Origin: Cupriavidus sp.
GTDB lineage: Bacteria; Pseudomonadota; Gammaproteobacteria; Burkholderiales; Burkholderiaceae
Direction of reading: 5' to 3'
Assembly: GCA_031180665.1 (NCBI GenBank)
Contig: JAPSLP010000015.1
Span: 1-64,000, forward strand
DNA: 64,000 nucleotides
The position numbers were made by a program, and so were the translations under genes. Of this stretch, positions 39,099 through 47,842 are shown one piece after another. The first letter of the stretch is position 1. Each line of letters starts with the position of its first letter. The notes beneath the pieces were generated by a model. The model saw only the letters and a program-made list of their open reading frames with translations. It searched no databases and was not told the origin of the DNA.

Positions 39099-39739
39099 AC
39101 GCCGCCAAGTGCCGCGCGCTGTTTGAAACGCTCAAGGAAACCAATCCGTCGCCGACCACCGAGCTCGAGTACAGCTCGCCGTTCGAACTGCTGATCGCCG
39201 TGCTGCTGTCGGCGCAGGCCACCGATGTCGGCGTCAACAAGGCCACCCGCAGGCTGTTTGCGATCGCCAACACGCCGCAGAAGATCCTGGCCCTGGGCGA
39301 GTCGGGCCTGATCGAATACATCAAGACCATCGGCCTGTACAAGACCAAGGCAAAGCACGTGATGCAGACCTGCCGCATCCTGGTCGAGCGATACGGCGGC
39401 AAGGTGCCGGCCGATCGCGAGGCCCTGGAAGCACTGCCGGGCGTCGGCCGCAAGACCGCCAACGTGGTGCTGAACACCGCCTTCGGCCATCCGACCGTCG
39501 CGGTCGACACGCACATCTTCCGCGTCAGCAACCGCACCGGACTGGCGCCCGGCAAGACCGTGCAGGCCGTCGAGATGAAGCTGCTGGAGGTCGTGCCCGA
39601 CGAGTTCCTGCACGACGCGCACCACTGGCTGATCCTGCACGGCCGCTACGTCTGCAAGGCGCGCAAGCCCGAATGCTGGCATTGCGCGATCGAGACACTG
39701 TGCGAGTACCCGGACAAGACGCTGCCGCCGCGACGGTGA
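39095..39739 (+). CDS. nth: Endonuclease III
   Basis: 214 residues. The helix-hairpin-helix [13 protein letters not shown] with catalytic Lys, the catalytic Asp in VAVDTHIFR, and the C-terminal 4Fe-4S ligands ([18 protein letters not shown]-x6-C-x2-C-x5-C) are all intact. It removes oxidised pyrimidines and nicks abasic sites in base excision repair. Its ATG overlaps the rsxB stop by 4 bp (ATGA), so the two are translationally coupled, which suggests electron delivery to the Nth cluster as a testable link. Confidence 0.97.
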   Translation: MNAAKCRALFETLKETNPSPTTELEYSSPFELLIAVLLSAQATDVGVNKATRRLFAIANTPQKILALGESGLIEYIKTIGLYKTKAKHVMQTCRILVERYGGKVPADREALEALPGVGRKTANVVLNTAFGHPTVAVDTHIFRVSNRTGLAPGKTVQAVEMKLLEVVPDEFLHDAHHWLILHGRYVCKARKPECWHCAIETLCEYPDKTLPPRR

Positions 39740-39755
39740 GCGCGCGCCGGCCAGT

Positions 39756-39784
39756 CCTGCCGCACCGTCAGACGATGCGGCAGG
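39756..39784. terminator. Two-way hairpin nth / rutE
   Basis: CCTGCCGCA and TGCGGCAGG, a 9-bp perfect stem with an 11-base loop that contains the rutE stop codon. It lies between the convergent genes; no T-run. Confidence 0.5.
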
Positions 39785-40355
39785 CCTCGTCGAAGCTCAG
39801 GCGCGGGTTGCGCGGATACAGCTTGTCAGCGTCGCCATAGCCCAGGTTGACCAGGAAGTTGACCGACCATTTGCCGTCGGGGAAGAAGGCCGCATTGACC
39901 TTGGCCGCGTCGAAGCCGCCCATCGGACCGCAATCGAGGCCCAGCGCACGCGCCGCCAGGATCAGATAGGCGCCTTGCAGCGAGCTGTTGACCAGCGCGT
40001 CACGGGCGATCTTTTCCGGCTGGCCGACATACCAGGAACGGGCATCGGCGTGCGGGAACAGCTTGGGCAGCTGCTCGTGGAAGGCATTGTCGAAGGCCAC
40101 GATTGCAGTCACCGGAGCCGAGCGGGTCTTGTCGACATTGCCCGGCGACACGCATTCGACCAGCTTCGCCTTCTGCGCCGCGGTCTTGACGAATACGATG
40201 CGGGCCGGCGAGCTGTTGGCCGCGGTCGGGCCGAACTTCATCGCCTCGTAGAGCCGATGCAGCACGGCATCGTCGATCTGCCGGTCCTGCCAGGCGCTAT
40301 GCGTACGGGCGTCGGTGAACAGTTGGGCGATGGCGGGCTGGTCGAGCGACTTCAT
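39768..40355 (-). CDS. rutE: RutE/HadB-type nitroreductase (malonic semialdehyde reductase)
   Basis: 195 residues of the nitroreductase fold, the RutE/HadB subgroup: [40 protein letters not shown] in its N-terminal part, and [11 protein letters not shown] near residue 155. The family uses FMN and NAD(P)H; RutE reduces malonic semialdehyde to 3-hydroxypropionate in uracil catabolism. No other rut gene is nearby, so the physiological substrate is uncertain. Confidence 0.82.
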   Translation of the reverse strand: MKSLDQPAIAQLFTDARTHSAWQDRQIDDAVLHRLYEAMKFGPTAANSSPARIVFVKTAAQKAKLVECVSPGNVDKTRSAPVTAIVAFDNAFHEQLPKLFPHADARSWYVGQPEKIARDALVNSSLQGAYLILAARALGLDCGPMGGFDAAKVNAAFFPDGKWSVNFLVNLGYGDADKLYPRNPRLSFDEACRIV

Positions 40356-40439
40356 GCGGATTCCTCAGGGAAGTTCGGGAAAGGGCGCATTCTACCGACG
40401 CGTCCCCCCCGTTCCCCGCCAAGGATTTCAGCAAGCCGT

Positions 40440-41372
40440 TCAATTTTGTTGTACAGGCGCGGGCGCCGTGCCCTTGCGCGTCAGCCACAGCACGCCGGCC
40501 AGGATCAGGCCGCCGCCGATGGCCTGGGCCACGCCGATCTGCTCGCCCAGCAGCAGCGCGGCCAGCAGTACCGTGACCACCGGTTCGAGCGTGGACAGCA
40601 TCGAGGCCTGCGCCGCGCCGAGCCGATGCAGGCCGGCGAAGAAGGTCAGGATGGCCAGCACCGTCGAGAGCAGCGCGATCGCCGCCAACGCCAGCCAGCC
40701 GCCGGCATCGGCCGGAAACTGCGGCGGCATGCCGGCGGCGGCCCGCGCCAGCGCGGCACCGACATAGACGACGGCGGCTGCGGTGCAGACCACCGTGGTC
40801 GTTGCGACCGGGTGGACGCCGGGCGTCAGTCGCGCGCCGACGATGATGTAGACCGAATAGATCAGCGCCGACGCCAACCCCAGGCCGATACCGAGGGGGC
40901 TGCCCTCCCCGCCGCCGACCGTCAGGCCCGCGCCGACCGAGCACAGCACCAGCGCGGTGATCGCCGCGCCGGTCAGTTTCTCCTTCAGGAACAGCGCCGC
41001 CATCACGGTGACGAAGACCGGATACAGGTACAGCAGCAGCGCGACCAGGCTGGCCTGCGCATGGTTCAGGGCGCTGAAGAAGCAAAACGACTGGCCGACA
41101 TAGCCGATGCCGCCCATCGCCGCCAGCGCCAGCACGCGCGGCCATGGTGGCAGCGCGATCCGCTGCCAGCGCATCACCGCCGCCAGCGCGATCGCGGCCA
41201 GCACGAAGCGCACCGACAGCAAGCCGTAGACGTCGGCGCCGGCGTCATAGGCGAAGCGGGCGAAGATCGCCATCGCACCGAAGGCGCTGGCCGAGATGGC
41301 GATCAGCAGCACGCCGGCCAGCTTGTCGCCGGCGTGCCGCAGCAGGGTCGAGGAGCGAGGGGTAGCGGTCAT
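40440..41372 (-). CDS. EamA/DMT-family transporter
   Basis: 310 residues with ten predicted membrane helices in two EamA repeats (about 18-145 and 165-300). Typical pieces are GVLLIAISASAFGAMAIFAR, NHAQASLVALLLYLYPVFVT and LGAAQASMLSTLEPVVTVLLA. It is an inner-membrane exporter of metabolites or amino acids; the substrate cannot be read from sequence. It sits alone between rutE and a DUF1841 gene; the upstream gap carries a 12-bp tandem repeat. Confidence 0.88.
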   Translation of the reverse strand: MTATPRSSTLLRHAGDKLAGVLLIAISASAFGAMAIFARFAYDAGADVYGLLSVRFVLAAIALAAVMRWQRIALPPWPRVLALAAMGGIGYVGQSFCFFSALNHAQASLVALLLYLYPVFVTVMAALFLKEKLTGAAITALVLCSVGAGLTVGGGEGSPLGIGLGLASALIYSVYIIVGARLTPGVHPVATTTVVCTAAAVVYVGAALARAAAGMPPQFPADAGGWLALAAIALLSTVLAILTFFAGLHRLGAAQASMLSTLEPVVTVLLAALLLGEQIGVAQAIGGGLILAGVLWLTRKGTAPAPVQQN

Positions 41373-41450
41373 GGAGCGGGGCCGGCCCTATGGCGAGGTC
41401 AACGGGAAGTCCAACGTCAGTTCCGTCGCCGGGCCCGACGGAATGCCGAA

Positions 41451-41498
41451 CGGAAGGCCCAGCGGAAGGCCCAACGGAAGGCCCAACGGAAGGCCGAA
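41451..41498. repeat. 12-bp tandem repeat upstream of the DMT transporter gene
   Basis: Four units of CGGAAGGCCCAR (the last with one change) in the 233-bp divergent gap between the transporter and the DUF1841 gene. Confidence 0.88.
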
Positions 41499-41605
41499 CG
41501 ATCCCGCATTCTAGTCCGCATGCGGCCTCTGCGGCACAGTGGCCGCCTCGTGCGCCGCGCCGGCCGCCGGCATGCCTGCGGACCGTCGTTTACAATCCGT
41601 CCATC

Positions 41606-42037
41606 ATGTTCAATCCCTCCCGTGAAGAAGTCCGCCGGTTCTTTTGCGAAGCCTGGCGCAAGCAAGGCGCCAACGAAGTGCTGACGCCGCTCGAGGCGAT
41701 CGCCGTCGACTGGATCCGCGCCCATCCCGAATACCACGATCAACTGGCGGATGCAGAGGCGGCGATCGCCGAGGAATTCACGCCCGAGCGCGGGCAGACC
41801 AACCCATTCCTGCATCTGGCCATGCACCTGTCGATCGCCGAGCAGGTGTCGGTCGACCAGCCGCGCGGTATCCGCCAGGCGTTCGAACAGCTGGCGCGGC
41901 GGCTCGATTCGCCGCATGAGGCGCATCATCAGATGATGGAATGCCTCGGCGAGATGCTGTGGCAATCGCAACGCAGCGGACTGCCGCCGGACGGCGAGCA
42001 CTACATCGCCTGCGTCCAGCGCCGCGCCCGCGGCTGA
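41606..42037 (+). CDS. DUF1841 family protein
   Basis: 143 residues, the usual length, from ATG 41606 (MFNPSREEVRRFFCEAWRK). Conserved PLEAIAVDWIRAHPEYH, NPFLHLAMHLSIAEQ and HQMMECLGEMLWQSQR are the family signature. It is soluble and mostly helical. No function is known. A TACAAT at 41591-41596 placed 9 bp before the ATG suggests a nearly leaderless transcript. Confidence 0.9.
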   Translation: MFNPSREEVRRFFCEAWRKQGANEVLTPLEAIAVDWIRAHPEYHDQLADAEAAIAEEFTPERGQTNPFLHLAMHLSIAEQVSVDQPRGIRQAFEQLARRLDSPHEAHHQMMECLGEMLWQSQRSGLPPDGEHYIACVQRRARG

Positions 42038-42172
42038 GTGCCCGTCGCCACCGGCCGACCGGCCGGTACAAATCGTCACAGCTGGCCCGGCCGGCCACGT
42101 GCTAGGCTTTGCCGCGTTGCCATTCCGGGCCGTGCCATGCGTCATATCCGGCACAGCACCCCAAGATCTCCC

Positions 42173-43495
42173 ATGATGCCGTTGCTACGAACCCCGTGCG
42201 CGGGCCGTCGTCCCCGCCTGCTTGCGCCTGCCGCCGCTGCCACTCTGGCGCTCGCCGCCCTGTGCGCACCGTCCGCCCACGCCGCGATCGCGCTGCTGCA
42301 GCCGCCGCGCGTGCTGGACGGCGCGCAGCCGCTGCGGCTGACGCTGTTGGTGACCGCCGACACGGCCAACCGCAGCTATCTGGTGCCCGATACGTTGGAA
42401 GTGGTCGCCTCGCCCGAAATGCTGGCGCCGGTGCGCATCACGATGCGCCGGATCACGCCGGGGCCGGCCACGGTGCGCCTGCGCCGTGGCGAGAATCGCA
42501 CCATCCAATACCAGGGCGAGATCCCGCCGACGCTGCGCGGGCAGATCCGGCTCGATCCGGTTGGCATCGACGCCGCGCCGGTACTGGTGACGCTGAACCA
42601 GTCGGGAATCGCGCCGCCCGCCACCGCCGCGGCGCCGTCCAGCGCTGCGCCGCCGGCGACGGCCGCTGCCGCACCGGCCGACGATGACGACCAGCATGCG
42701 GATATCGCGGCGACGCCCGTCGAGACCGTGGTCCAGCCGAAAGGACCGGGCCAGCCGGTCTACGACCAGCCGATCCTGACCGGCGGCAGCCGGCTGACCT
42801 TCAACGATCCGATGTACTACGCCGTCGGCGCGCACGGCGGCGCCAATGCGAAGTTCCAGTTCAGCTTCAAGTACCGGATCTTCGAAGGCCGCGACCCGAA
42901 CTCGCGCTACTGGCTGGACAATCTGTACCTGGGCTACACGCAGTTCTCGCTGTGGGATCTGTCGGAGGAATCCAAGCCTTTCCACGACACCAACTACCGG
43001 CCCAGCATCTTCTATTACCTGTCCGATACCGGCGTGCGCAACCGCTGGATCAGCCGGCTGTCAGTGGCGACCGGCCTCGAACACGAATCGAACGGGCGCG
43101 ACGGCGACCAGTCGCGCAGCATCAATACGCTGTTCCTGAAGCCGACCTTCCACTTCGGCGAAACGAACGACTGGCACTGGACCGTGACGCCCAAGCTCTA
43201 CTACTACCTGGAGAAGAGCGACAACAGCGATATCGCGCGTTACCGCGGCTATATGGATCTGCGGGTCGCCTACGGCAAACCCGATTCGTGGGAGCTGGCG
43301 GCGACGGTGCGCAAGGGCACCCGCCAGTGGTACGGCAGCGTGGATGCGCAGTTCACCTACCCGATGGGCAGGCTGATACCGGGCACGGCTGGCTATCTGA
43401 TGGCCGGCTACTTCGTCGGCTATGGCGAGAGCCTGCTCGACTACAACCGCAAGACACCCTGGCAGTTCCGCATCGGCTATTCGCTGAACCGCTGA
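42173..43495 (+). CDS. pldA: Outer membrane phospholipase A
   Basis: About 440 residues from ATG 42173, with a signal peptide ending in SAHA (cleavage before AIALLQ). After an N-terminal domain of about 140 residues and an Ala/Pro/Asp linker (NQSG to QHAD), the 12-strand OMPLA barrel begins near GGSRLTFNDPMYYAV. The catalytic HES in LEHESNGRDGDQSRSIN matches His142-x-Ser144 of E. coli OMPLA, with the following Asn; YFVGYGESLLDYN is the conserved last strands. It hydrolyses outer-membrane phospholipids that stray to the outer leaflet. The N-terminal extra domain is longer than in E. coli. The stop codon lies in an 8-bp tandem repeat. Confidence 0.9.
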   Translation: MMPLLRTPCAGRRPRLLAPAAAATLALAALCAPSAHAAIALLQPPRVLDGAQPLRLTLLVTADTANRSYLVPDTLEVVASPEMLAPVRITMRRITPGPATVRLRRGENRTIQYQGEIPPTLRGQIRLDPVGIDAAPVLVTLNQSGIAPPATAAAPSSAAPPATAAAAPADDDDQHADIAATPVETVVQPKGPGQPVYDQPILTGGSRLTFNDPMYYAVGAHGGANAKFQFSFKYRIFEGRDPNSRYWLDNLYLGYTQFSLWDLSEESKPFHDTNYRPSIFYYLSDTGVRNRWISRLSVATGLEHESNGRDGDQSRSINTLFLKPTFHFGETNDWHWTVTPKLYYYLEKSDNSDIARYRGYMDLRVAYGKPDSWELAATVRKGTRQWYGSVDAQFTYPMGRLIPGTAGYLMAGYFVGYGESLLDYNRKTPWQFRIGYSLNR

Positions 43496-43528
43496 ACCGC
43501 TGAACCGCTGAACGGCTGAACGGCTGAC
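43483..43528. repeat. 8-bp tandem repeat over the pldA stop codon
   Basis: GCTGAACC three times, GCTGAACG twice, then GCTGAC. The pldA TGA (43493-43495) is inside the second unit. An 8-bp unit puts TGA in every frame, so the array makes a leak-proof stop. Confidence 0.9.
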
Positions 43529-43547
43529 CCGCACGGCTAGCGGGCCA

Positions 43548-43964
43548 TCATCCGGCGAGCGGCTTGCCGCTGGCCTTGAGCCGCGCATTGGCCACGGCCG
43601 CGGCGAATTGCCCCATGCCATGCCAGCCGGTGGCGCGGCCAAGCTTCTTGCCGCGGTGGAAGAACATGAACACCGGGATGCCGTACAGCCCGAAGCGCCT
43701 GCCCAGCGCCGGATAGGTGTAGACGTCGGCATGCAGCCAATGCAGGTCCAGCGCGCGCAGCGGGTCCGGATTGGCCAGCATGGCCTTCTTGGCCATCTCG
43801 CAGTTGTAGCAGTCCTCGCCCCAGAAGAACACGCAGACCAGCTCGTCACCGGCCGCTGCCAGCGCGTCGTCGATGGTGTCGTGATCCACCGCGCGCATGC
43901 CGAAGGCCTCGAACGCGCGGTGATCCGTGTGGGGTGCCGGCGCTGCGCCGAACGGGTAAGGCAT
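43548..43964 (-). CDS. Thioredoxin-fold protein with CxxC
   Basis: 138 residues from ATG 43964 (MPYPFGAAPA). The redox motif is FFWGEDCYNCEMAKK (CYNC) and the cis-Pro loop YGIPVFMFFHRGKK. No signal peptide is visible, so it is cytoplasmic. It is a thioredoxin-like disulphide reductase or trapped-substrate type protein; partner unknown. It lies after grpE on the same strand, but a terminator-like hairpin separates them. Confidence 0.85.
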   Translation of the reverse strand: MPYPFGAAPAPHTDHRAFEAFGMRAVDHDTIDDALAAAGDELVCVFFWGEDCYNCEMAKKAMLANPDPLRALDLHWLHADVYTYPALGRRFGLYGIPVFMFFHRGKKLGRATGWHGMGQFAAAVANARLKASGKPLAG

Positions 43965-43987
43965 CGCATTTCTCCACAAACGAGAAC

Positions 43988-44012
43988 GCCCGGTGCCGAA
44001 ACGGCGCCGGGC
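43988..44012 (-). terminator. Terminator after grpE
   Basis: On the minus strand, GCCCGGCGCC-GTTTC-GGCACCGGGC (one mismatch) followed by GTTCTCGTTT, about 43 bp after the grpE stop. Confidence 0.6.
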
Positions 44013-44054
44013 GCGTGGCTGCGCACCGGTCGCGGGCCTTCTGCCCGCCGGCCC

Positions 44055-44645
44055 TTACTTCGGCGCAGCCACCGTCACCAATGCAGGCCGCAGGACCCGG
44101 TCCGCGATCAGATAGCCGCGCTGCAGCACGGCCACCACCGTGTTCGGTTCCTGCTCCGAGGGCACCATCGAAATCGCCTGGTGCCGATGCGGGTCGAACT
44201 TCTCGCCGACCGGATTCAGTTCGACCATGCGGCCCTTCTCGAAGGCGCTGGCCAGCTGCTTGGCGGTCAGTTCGACCCCCTCGCGCAGCTTGGCGATATC
44301 GCCCGACCCATCGGCCAGCGCAGCCTGCAGGCTGTCCATCACCGGCAGCAGATGCTCGGCGAAGCTTTCGATGGCGAACTTGTGGGCCTTGGCCACGTCG
44401 TCCTGTGCCCGGCGCCGGATGTTCTCGGCCTCGGCGACGGCACGCAGATACAAATCGTAGTGCTCGCGTGCCTTGGCTTCCTGCTCGGCCAACTGCGCGG
44501 CCAGCTGGGTCGCCACGTCATCCGCGGCAGCGGCGGGCTCGGCCGTTTGGTTGGGCGTGGCCGAGGGCGCGGCTTGCGCTTCGGCGGCCTGGTCGGCGGG
44601 CGAGGTCGGCGGCGTGTTGGATGGCGTTTGCTTCTGGTCTTCCAT
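44055..44645 (-). CDS. grpE: Nucleotide exchange factor GrpE
   Basis: 196 residues from ATG 44645 ([10 protein letters not shown]). The N-terminal 45 residues are Ala/Pro/Thr-rich and disordered; then a long helix ([23 protein letters not shown]), a four-helix part and the beta domain ([33 protein letters not shown]). It exchanges ADP on DnaK. dnaK and dnaJ are not in the window. A possible heat-shock sigma promoter is upstream. Confidence 0.95.
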   Translation of the reverse strand: MEDQKQTPSNTPPTSPADQAAEAQAAPSATPNQTAEPAAAADDVATQLAAQLAEQEAKAREHYDLYLRAVAEAENIRRRAQDDVAKAHKFAIESFAEHLLPVMDSLQAALADGSGDIAKLREGVELTAKQLASAFEKGRMVELNPVGEKFDPHRHQAISMVPSEQEPNTVVAVLQRGYLIADRVLRPALVTVAAPK

Positions 44646-44717
44646 GTCGATCCGTTTCAGAACAAGTTGCGGCCGCACGTGGCGGTCCGCCGGGGGTCAA
44701 TCGGAATTCAGCTGGCA

Positions 44718-44745
44718 ACTGGTGGCGCCGAGCCGATATTTCAAG
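44718..44745 (-). promoter_or_regulatory. Possible heat-shock (sigma-32) promoter of grpE
   Basis: On the minus strand, a perfect -35 CTTGAAA (44745-44739), 13-bp spacer, and a weak -10 CCACCAGT (44725-44718) against CCCCATNT. It is about 75 bp before the grpE start. The -10 mismatch keeps this tentative. Confidence 0.4.
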
Positions 44746-44809
44746 AGCGGATGGACATCTGCAGGAAACATCAGCTTACAAACTTAAACCAGTGCTGCGA
44801 GGAGTGAAA

Positions 44810-44838
44810 TTGCTTTGCTGCAGTGCAGCTTCTAAGAT
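44810..44838 (+). promoter_or_regulatory. Promoter of the 61-aa membrane protein, with palindrome
   Basis: -35 TTGCTT (44810-44815), 17-bp spacer, -10 TAAGAT (44833-44838). The spacer holds a perfect palindrome GCTGCA-G-TGCAGC (44817-44829), which could be an operator. The sequence from 44839 to the ATG is A-rich. Confidence 0.5.
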
Positions 44839-44908
44839 AAATCCAAAAAAACGACAAAACTGCCGGGGTGCCGTCTCATATCGCAGTCTTTCCTGCCGGG
44901 GTAAGGCC

Positions 44909-45094
44909 ATGCGCAAGCTGCCGAAGCCGTCCAACAAAACACCGAAGTTGTCCCTCTTCACCCTGCTGGTTGTGCTTTCGCTTGCCGCTCTGACCATCTT
45001 CATCTGGCTCTCCGACGGACTGAACCCGCGGGACAGCGTGGCTGGCAGCGCCGATCCAGCGCTGCGGCAATACATCATCCAGTACTCCCGCTGA
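44909..45094 (+). CDS. Small single-span membrane protein, 61 aa
   Basis: Runs from ATG 44909 to TGA 45094. A basic N-terminus (MRKLPKPSNKTPKLS) is followed by one hydrophobic helix (LFTLLVVLSLAALTIFIWL) and a polar C-terminal part ending YIIQYSR, giving an Nin-Cout inner-membrane protein by the positive-inside rule. GGGGTAAGG lies just upstream and a good promoter at 44810-44838. The gene is divergent from grpE and converges with hslR. I do not recognise the family. Confidence 0.6.
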   Translation: MRKLPKPSNKTPKLSLFTLLVVLSLAALTIFIWLSDGLNPRDSVAGSADPALRQYIIQYSR

Positions 45095-45130
45095 CACTGC
45101 GCCCGTCCACGCGGGCCCCGTTTCAGCGGC

Positions 45131-45526
45131 TCACCCTTTCAGATCCTCGATCCGGCGGCGGTCCCGCTTCGTCGGGCGCCCCTGCAATTGCGACGCTGGC
45201 TCCACATGAAGACGGCGGCGCTCGGCCTCCGCGGCGCGCCGCGTGCGGCTTTCCTCGGTTTCCTCATAGAGCGTCTGCGCCACGGACGCCGGCCCGCGCG
45301 CCGGTGCAATGCCCTTGACCACCAGCTCCCAGCGCTGCTGATGGGCGTCGATGCGCACCGTGTCGCCCGGCTTGACCTCGCGCGAATTCTTGCATGGCTG
45401 GCCGTTGACCTCCACCCTGCCCCGTTCGACCGCTTCTGCCGCCAGCGAGCGGGTCTTGAAAAAGCGCGCACACCACAGCCACTTGTCGATCCGCTGGCGC
45501 GCATCGTCCTCGTATGACGGATTCAT
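45131..45526 (-). CDS. hslR: S4-domain RNA-binding heat-shock protein Hsp15
   Basis: 131 residues from ATG 45526. The S4 RNA-binding domain ([31 protein letters not shown] in its first half) is followed by a basic tail ([14 protein letters not shown]). Hsp15 binds free 50S subunits that carry nascent chains on stalled tRNA and helps recycle them. Its start overlaps the end of hemH by 4 bp, so both are translated together from one mRNA. Confidence 0.9.
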   Translation of the reverse strand: MNPSYEDDARQRIDKWLWCARFFKTRSLAAEAVERGRVEVNGQPCKNSREVKPGDTVRIDAHQQRWELVVKGIAPARGPASVAQTLYEETEESRTRRAAEAERRRLHVEPASQLQGRPTKRDRRRIEDLKG

Positions 45527-46638
45527 GCGGCCGCCCCCCTTGCCTGCGCCAGCGAGCGCCTGGCTTCGAGCTCCTGCGCGTGCGGCAGCCGCAAGGGCCA
45601 GCCCTGCATATGCTGCAGCGAGATCTCCGACAGGGCCGTGATCCAGAACGGCGCATCGTTCATGCACGGAATGAAGTGGAATTGCTTGCCGCCGGCGACC
45701 TTGAATTCGGACTGCCCTTCCATCGCGATCTCTTCCAGCGTCTCGATGCAGTCGGCCGGAAAGCCCGGACAGAAGACATCGACCCGCGCGGTGCCGACCT
45801 TGCCCAGTTCGGTCAGCGTCGGCGCGGTATAGGGCTGCAGCCACTCCGCCTTGCCGAAACGCGACTGGAAGGTGACCTGGTACTGGCCGGGCTGCAGGCC
45901 GAGCGCTTCGCCCAGCATGCGGCCGGTCTTCAGGCATTCGCAGTGATACGGATCGCCCAGCTCCAGCGTGCGCCGCGGCACGCCGTGGAAGGACAGGATC
46001 AACCGGTCGCCGCGCGCGAAATCGGGCGCGCCATGCTGGGCCCAGTAGGCGCCGACCTGCTGGTGCAGCGCCCCCAGATACGCCGGATGATCGTGGAAAT
46101 GTTTGACCAGCCGCAGTTCGGGCTGATTGCGCCATTCCCCCAGCACGCGAAACAGCTCGTCGAAGGCGGTCGCGGTGGTGGTGCCGGAATACTGGGGATA
46201 CATCGGCAGCGCGAGGATGCGCTCGCAGCCCTGGCGCCGCAGCGCCTCCATCACCGAGGGGATCGACGGGTTGCCGTAGCGCATCGCACAGGCCACCGTC
46301 ACATCGTGCCCCTGCTGCGCCAGCAGCTGCTGCAGCGCATGCGCCTGGCGTTCGGTGTGGACCAGCAGCGGCGAGCCGGTCCGGTGCGCTTCGCGCAGCC
46401 AGATCGATTCGTACTTGAGCGCCGACGCACGCGAGCGCAGCGGCAGGATCAGCCCGTACAGCACCGGCAACCAGGCCGCGCGCGGAATCTCGACCACGCG
46501 CGGGTCGGACAGGAACTGCTTCAGGTAGCGGCCGACCGCCTTGGGGGTCGGCTCGTCCGGTGTGCCCAGATTGATCAGCAGGATCGCCGTGCGGGGCGCC
46601 TGCCCATGCCGATAGGCCGGTTCTGCGGTAAAGGTCAT
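45523..46638 (-). CDS. hemH: Ferrochelatase
   Basis: 371 residues. Family signatures are [64 protein letters not shown] (in parts) and [17 protein letters not shown]. The catalytic His is in SFHGVP and the Glu in DCIETLEE. It inserts ferrous iron into protoporphyrin IX to make protohaem at the membrane face. The gene is between hrcA (62 bp upstream) and hslR. Confidence 0.95.
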   Translation of the reverse strand: MTFTAEPAYRHGQAPRTAILLINLGTPDEPTPKAVGRYLKQFLSDPRVVEIPRAAWLPVLYGLILPLRSRASALKYESIWLREAHRTGSPLLVHTERQAHALQQLLAQQGHDVTVACAMRYGNPSIPSVMEALRRQGCERILALPMYPQYSGTTTATAFDELFRVLGEWRNQPELRLVKHFHDHPAYLGALHQQVGAYWAQHGAPDFARGDRLILSFHGVPRRTLELGDPYHCECLKTGRMLGEALGLQPGQYQVTFQSRFGKAEWLQPYTAPTLTELGKVGTARVDVFCPGFPADCIETLEEIAMEGQSEFKVAGGKQFHFIPCMNDAPFWITALSEISLQHMQGWPLRLPHAQELEARRSLAQARGAAA

Positions 46639-46702
46639 AGGGATTCCGGTATCGCTGGGGGCGCGAAGGCCGCCCGGCGCTGGCGGCCCGCCCCGGCCGC
46701 CA

Positions 46703-47740
46703 TCAGTTCTGGCTGCTCAGCGCGCTCGAGAGCAACCGCGCCGTGATATCGACGATCGGGATCACCCGGTCATAGGCCATCCGCGTCGGGCCGATCACGC
46801 CCAGCGTGCCGACGATCTGGCCGTCGACCTCGTACGGCGCGGTGATCACCGCCATATCCTCCAGCGGCACCAGCCGGCTCTCGCCGCCGATGAAGATCTG
46901 CACGCCCTCGGCATGGCTGGACACATCGAGCAGCTGCAGCAGGCTGGTCTTGTGCTCGAACACGTCGAACAGCCGGCGCAGCTTGTCCATGCTCGAGGCC
47001 AGGTCCTCGACCTCGAGCAGCTTGCGTTCGCCCGAGATATAGACCTGCTCGTCCTCGTCGGCCATCGCGCTGCTGCCGGCCTCGACCGCGGCCTGCATCA
47101 GCTCGGACATGTCGATGCGCAGCGCCTTCAGTTCGTCGCGCAGCCGCTCGCGCACGGTGTCGAAGCGCATGCCGGCGTAATGCGTGTTGATGAAATTGGC
47201 CGCCTCGACCAGTTGCGACGCGCTGTAGGGCAGCTCGGTCTGGATGATGCGGTTCTGCACGTCGCCTTCGGGCGTCACGATGATCAACAGGATGCGCTTG
47301 TCGGACAGGCGCATGAATTCGATCTGCCGGAAGGCCTGCGCGCGGCGCGGGGTCATCACCACACCGGCGAACTGCGACAGGTTCGACAGCGTGCGCGCGG
47401 CCGTGGTGATCATCCGCTGCGGGCTCTGTTCCTGCCCGCCCAGTTCGCCCTGGATCAGTCCGGCCAGCTTGGTGCGGTCGAACTGGGTATCGAGCGGCTG
47501 GGCCGTCAGCATGGTATCGACGAACAACCGATAGCCGCGCGGGGTCGGGATACGCCCCGCCGACGTGTGCGGGCTGGCGATGAAGCCCATCTCCTCCAGG
47601 TCCGACATCACGTTGCGGATGGTCGCCGGCGACAGGTCCAGTCCCGAGTACTTCGACAGCGTACGCGAGCCGACCGGCTGCCCTTCGGCGATGTAGCGCT
47701 CGATCAGGGTCTTGAGAAGGGTTTTCGCTCGTTCGTCCAT
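46703..47740 (-). CDS. hrcA: Heat-inducible transcription repressor HrcA
   Basis: 345 residues, typical HrcA. The N-terminal winged helix ([45 protein letters not shown], in parts) is followed by the central GAF-like and dimer domains ([42 protein letters not shown]). HrcA represses chaperone genes through CIRCE (TTAGCACTC-N9-GAGTGCTAA). No CIRCE was seen before grpE or elsewhere in the window, so its targets (for example groESL) must be outside. Divergent from nadK. Confidence 0.95.
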   Translation of the reverse strand: MDERAKTLLKTLIERYIAEGQPVGSRTLSKYSGLDLSPATIRNVMSDLEEMGFIASPHTSAGRIPTPRGYRLFVDTMLTAQPLDTQFDRTKLAGLIQGELGGQEQSPQRMITTAARTLSNLSQFAGVVMTPRRAQAFRQIEFMRLSDKRILLIIVTPEGDVQNRIIQTELPYSASQLVEAANFINTHYAGMRFDTVRERLRDELKALRIDMSELMQAAVEAGSSAMADEDEQVYISGERKLLEVEDLASSMDKLRRLFDVFEHKTSLLQLLDVSSHAEGVQIFIGGESRLVPLEDMAVITAPYEVDGQIVGTLGVIGPTRMAYDRVIPIVDITARLLSSALSSQN

Positions 47741-47806
47741 GGTGTCCCGATTTTACGCAAGTTTTGCGCGGTGGGGCTCGCGCTGGCACTCGTCCCCCTG
47801 GCCGTG

Positions 47807-47836
47807 CTGACAATGGTCATGGCGGTATGGTCTAAT
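47807..47836 (+). promoter_or_regulatory. nadK promoter, leaderless spacing
   Basis: -35 CTGACA (47807-47812), 18-bp spacer, -10 TCTAAT (47831-47836). The nadK ATG begins at 47843, seven bases after the -10, exactly where transcription should begin, so the mRNA would start with AUG. Confidence 0.55.
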
Positions 47837-47842
47837 CCGGGC

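Noticed and set aside
44646-44760. CIRCE element before grpE
   Set aside because: No TTAGCACTC/GAGTGCTAA halves present.
46913-47842. Plus-strand extension upstream of nadK
   Set aside because: Antisense of hrcA; nadK family begins at 47843 and a promoter ends just before.
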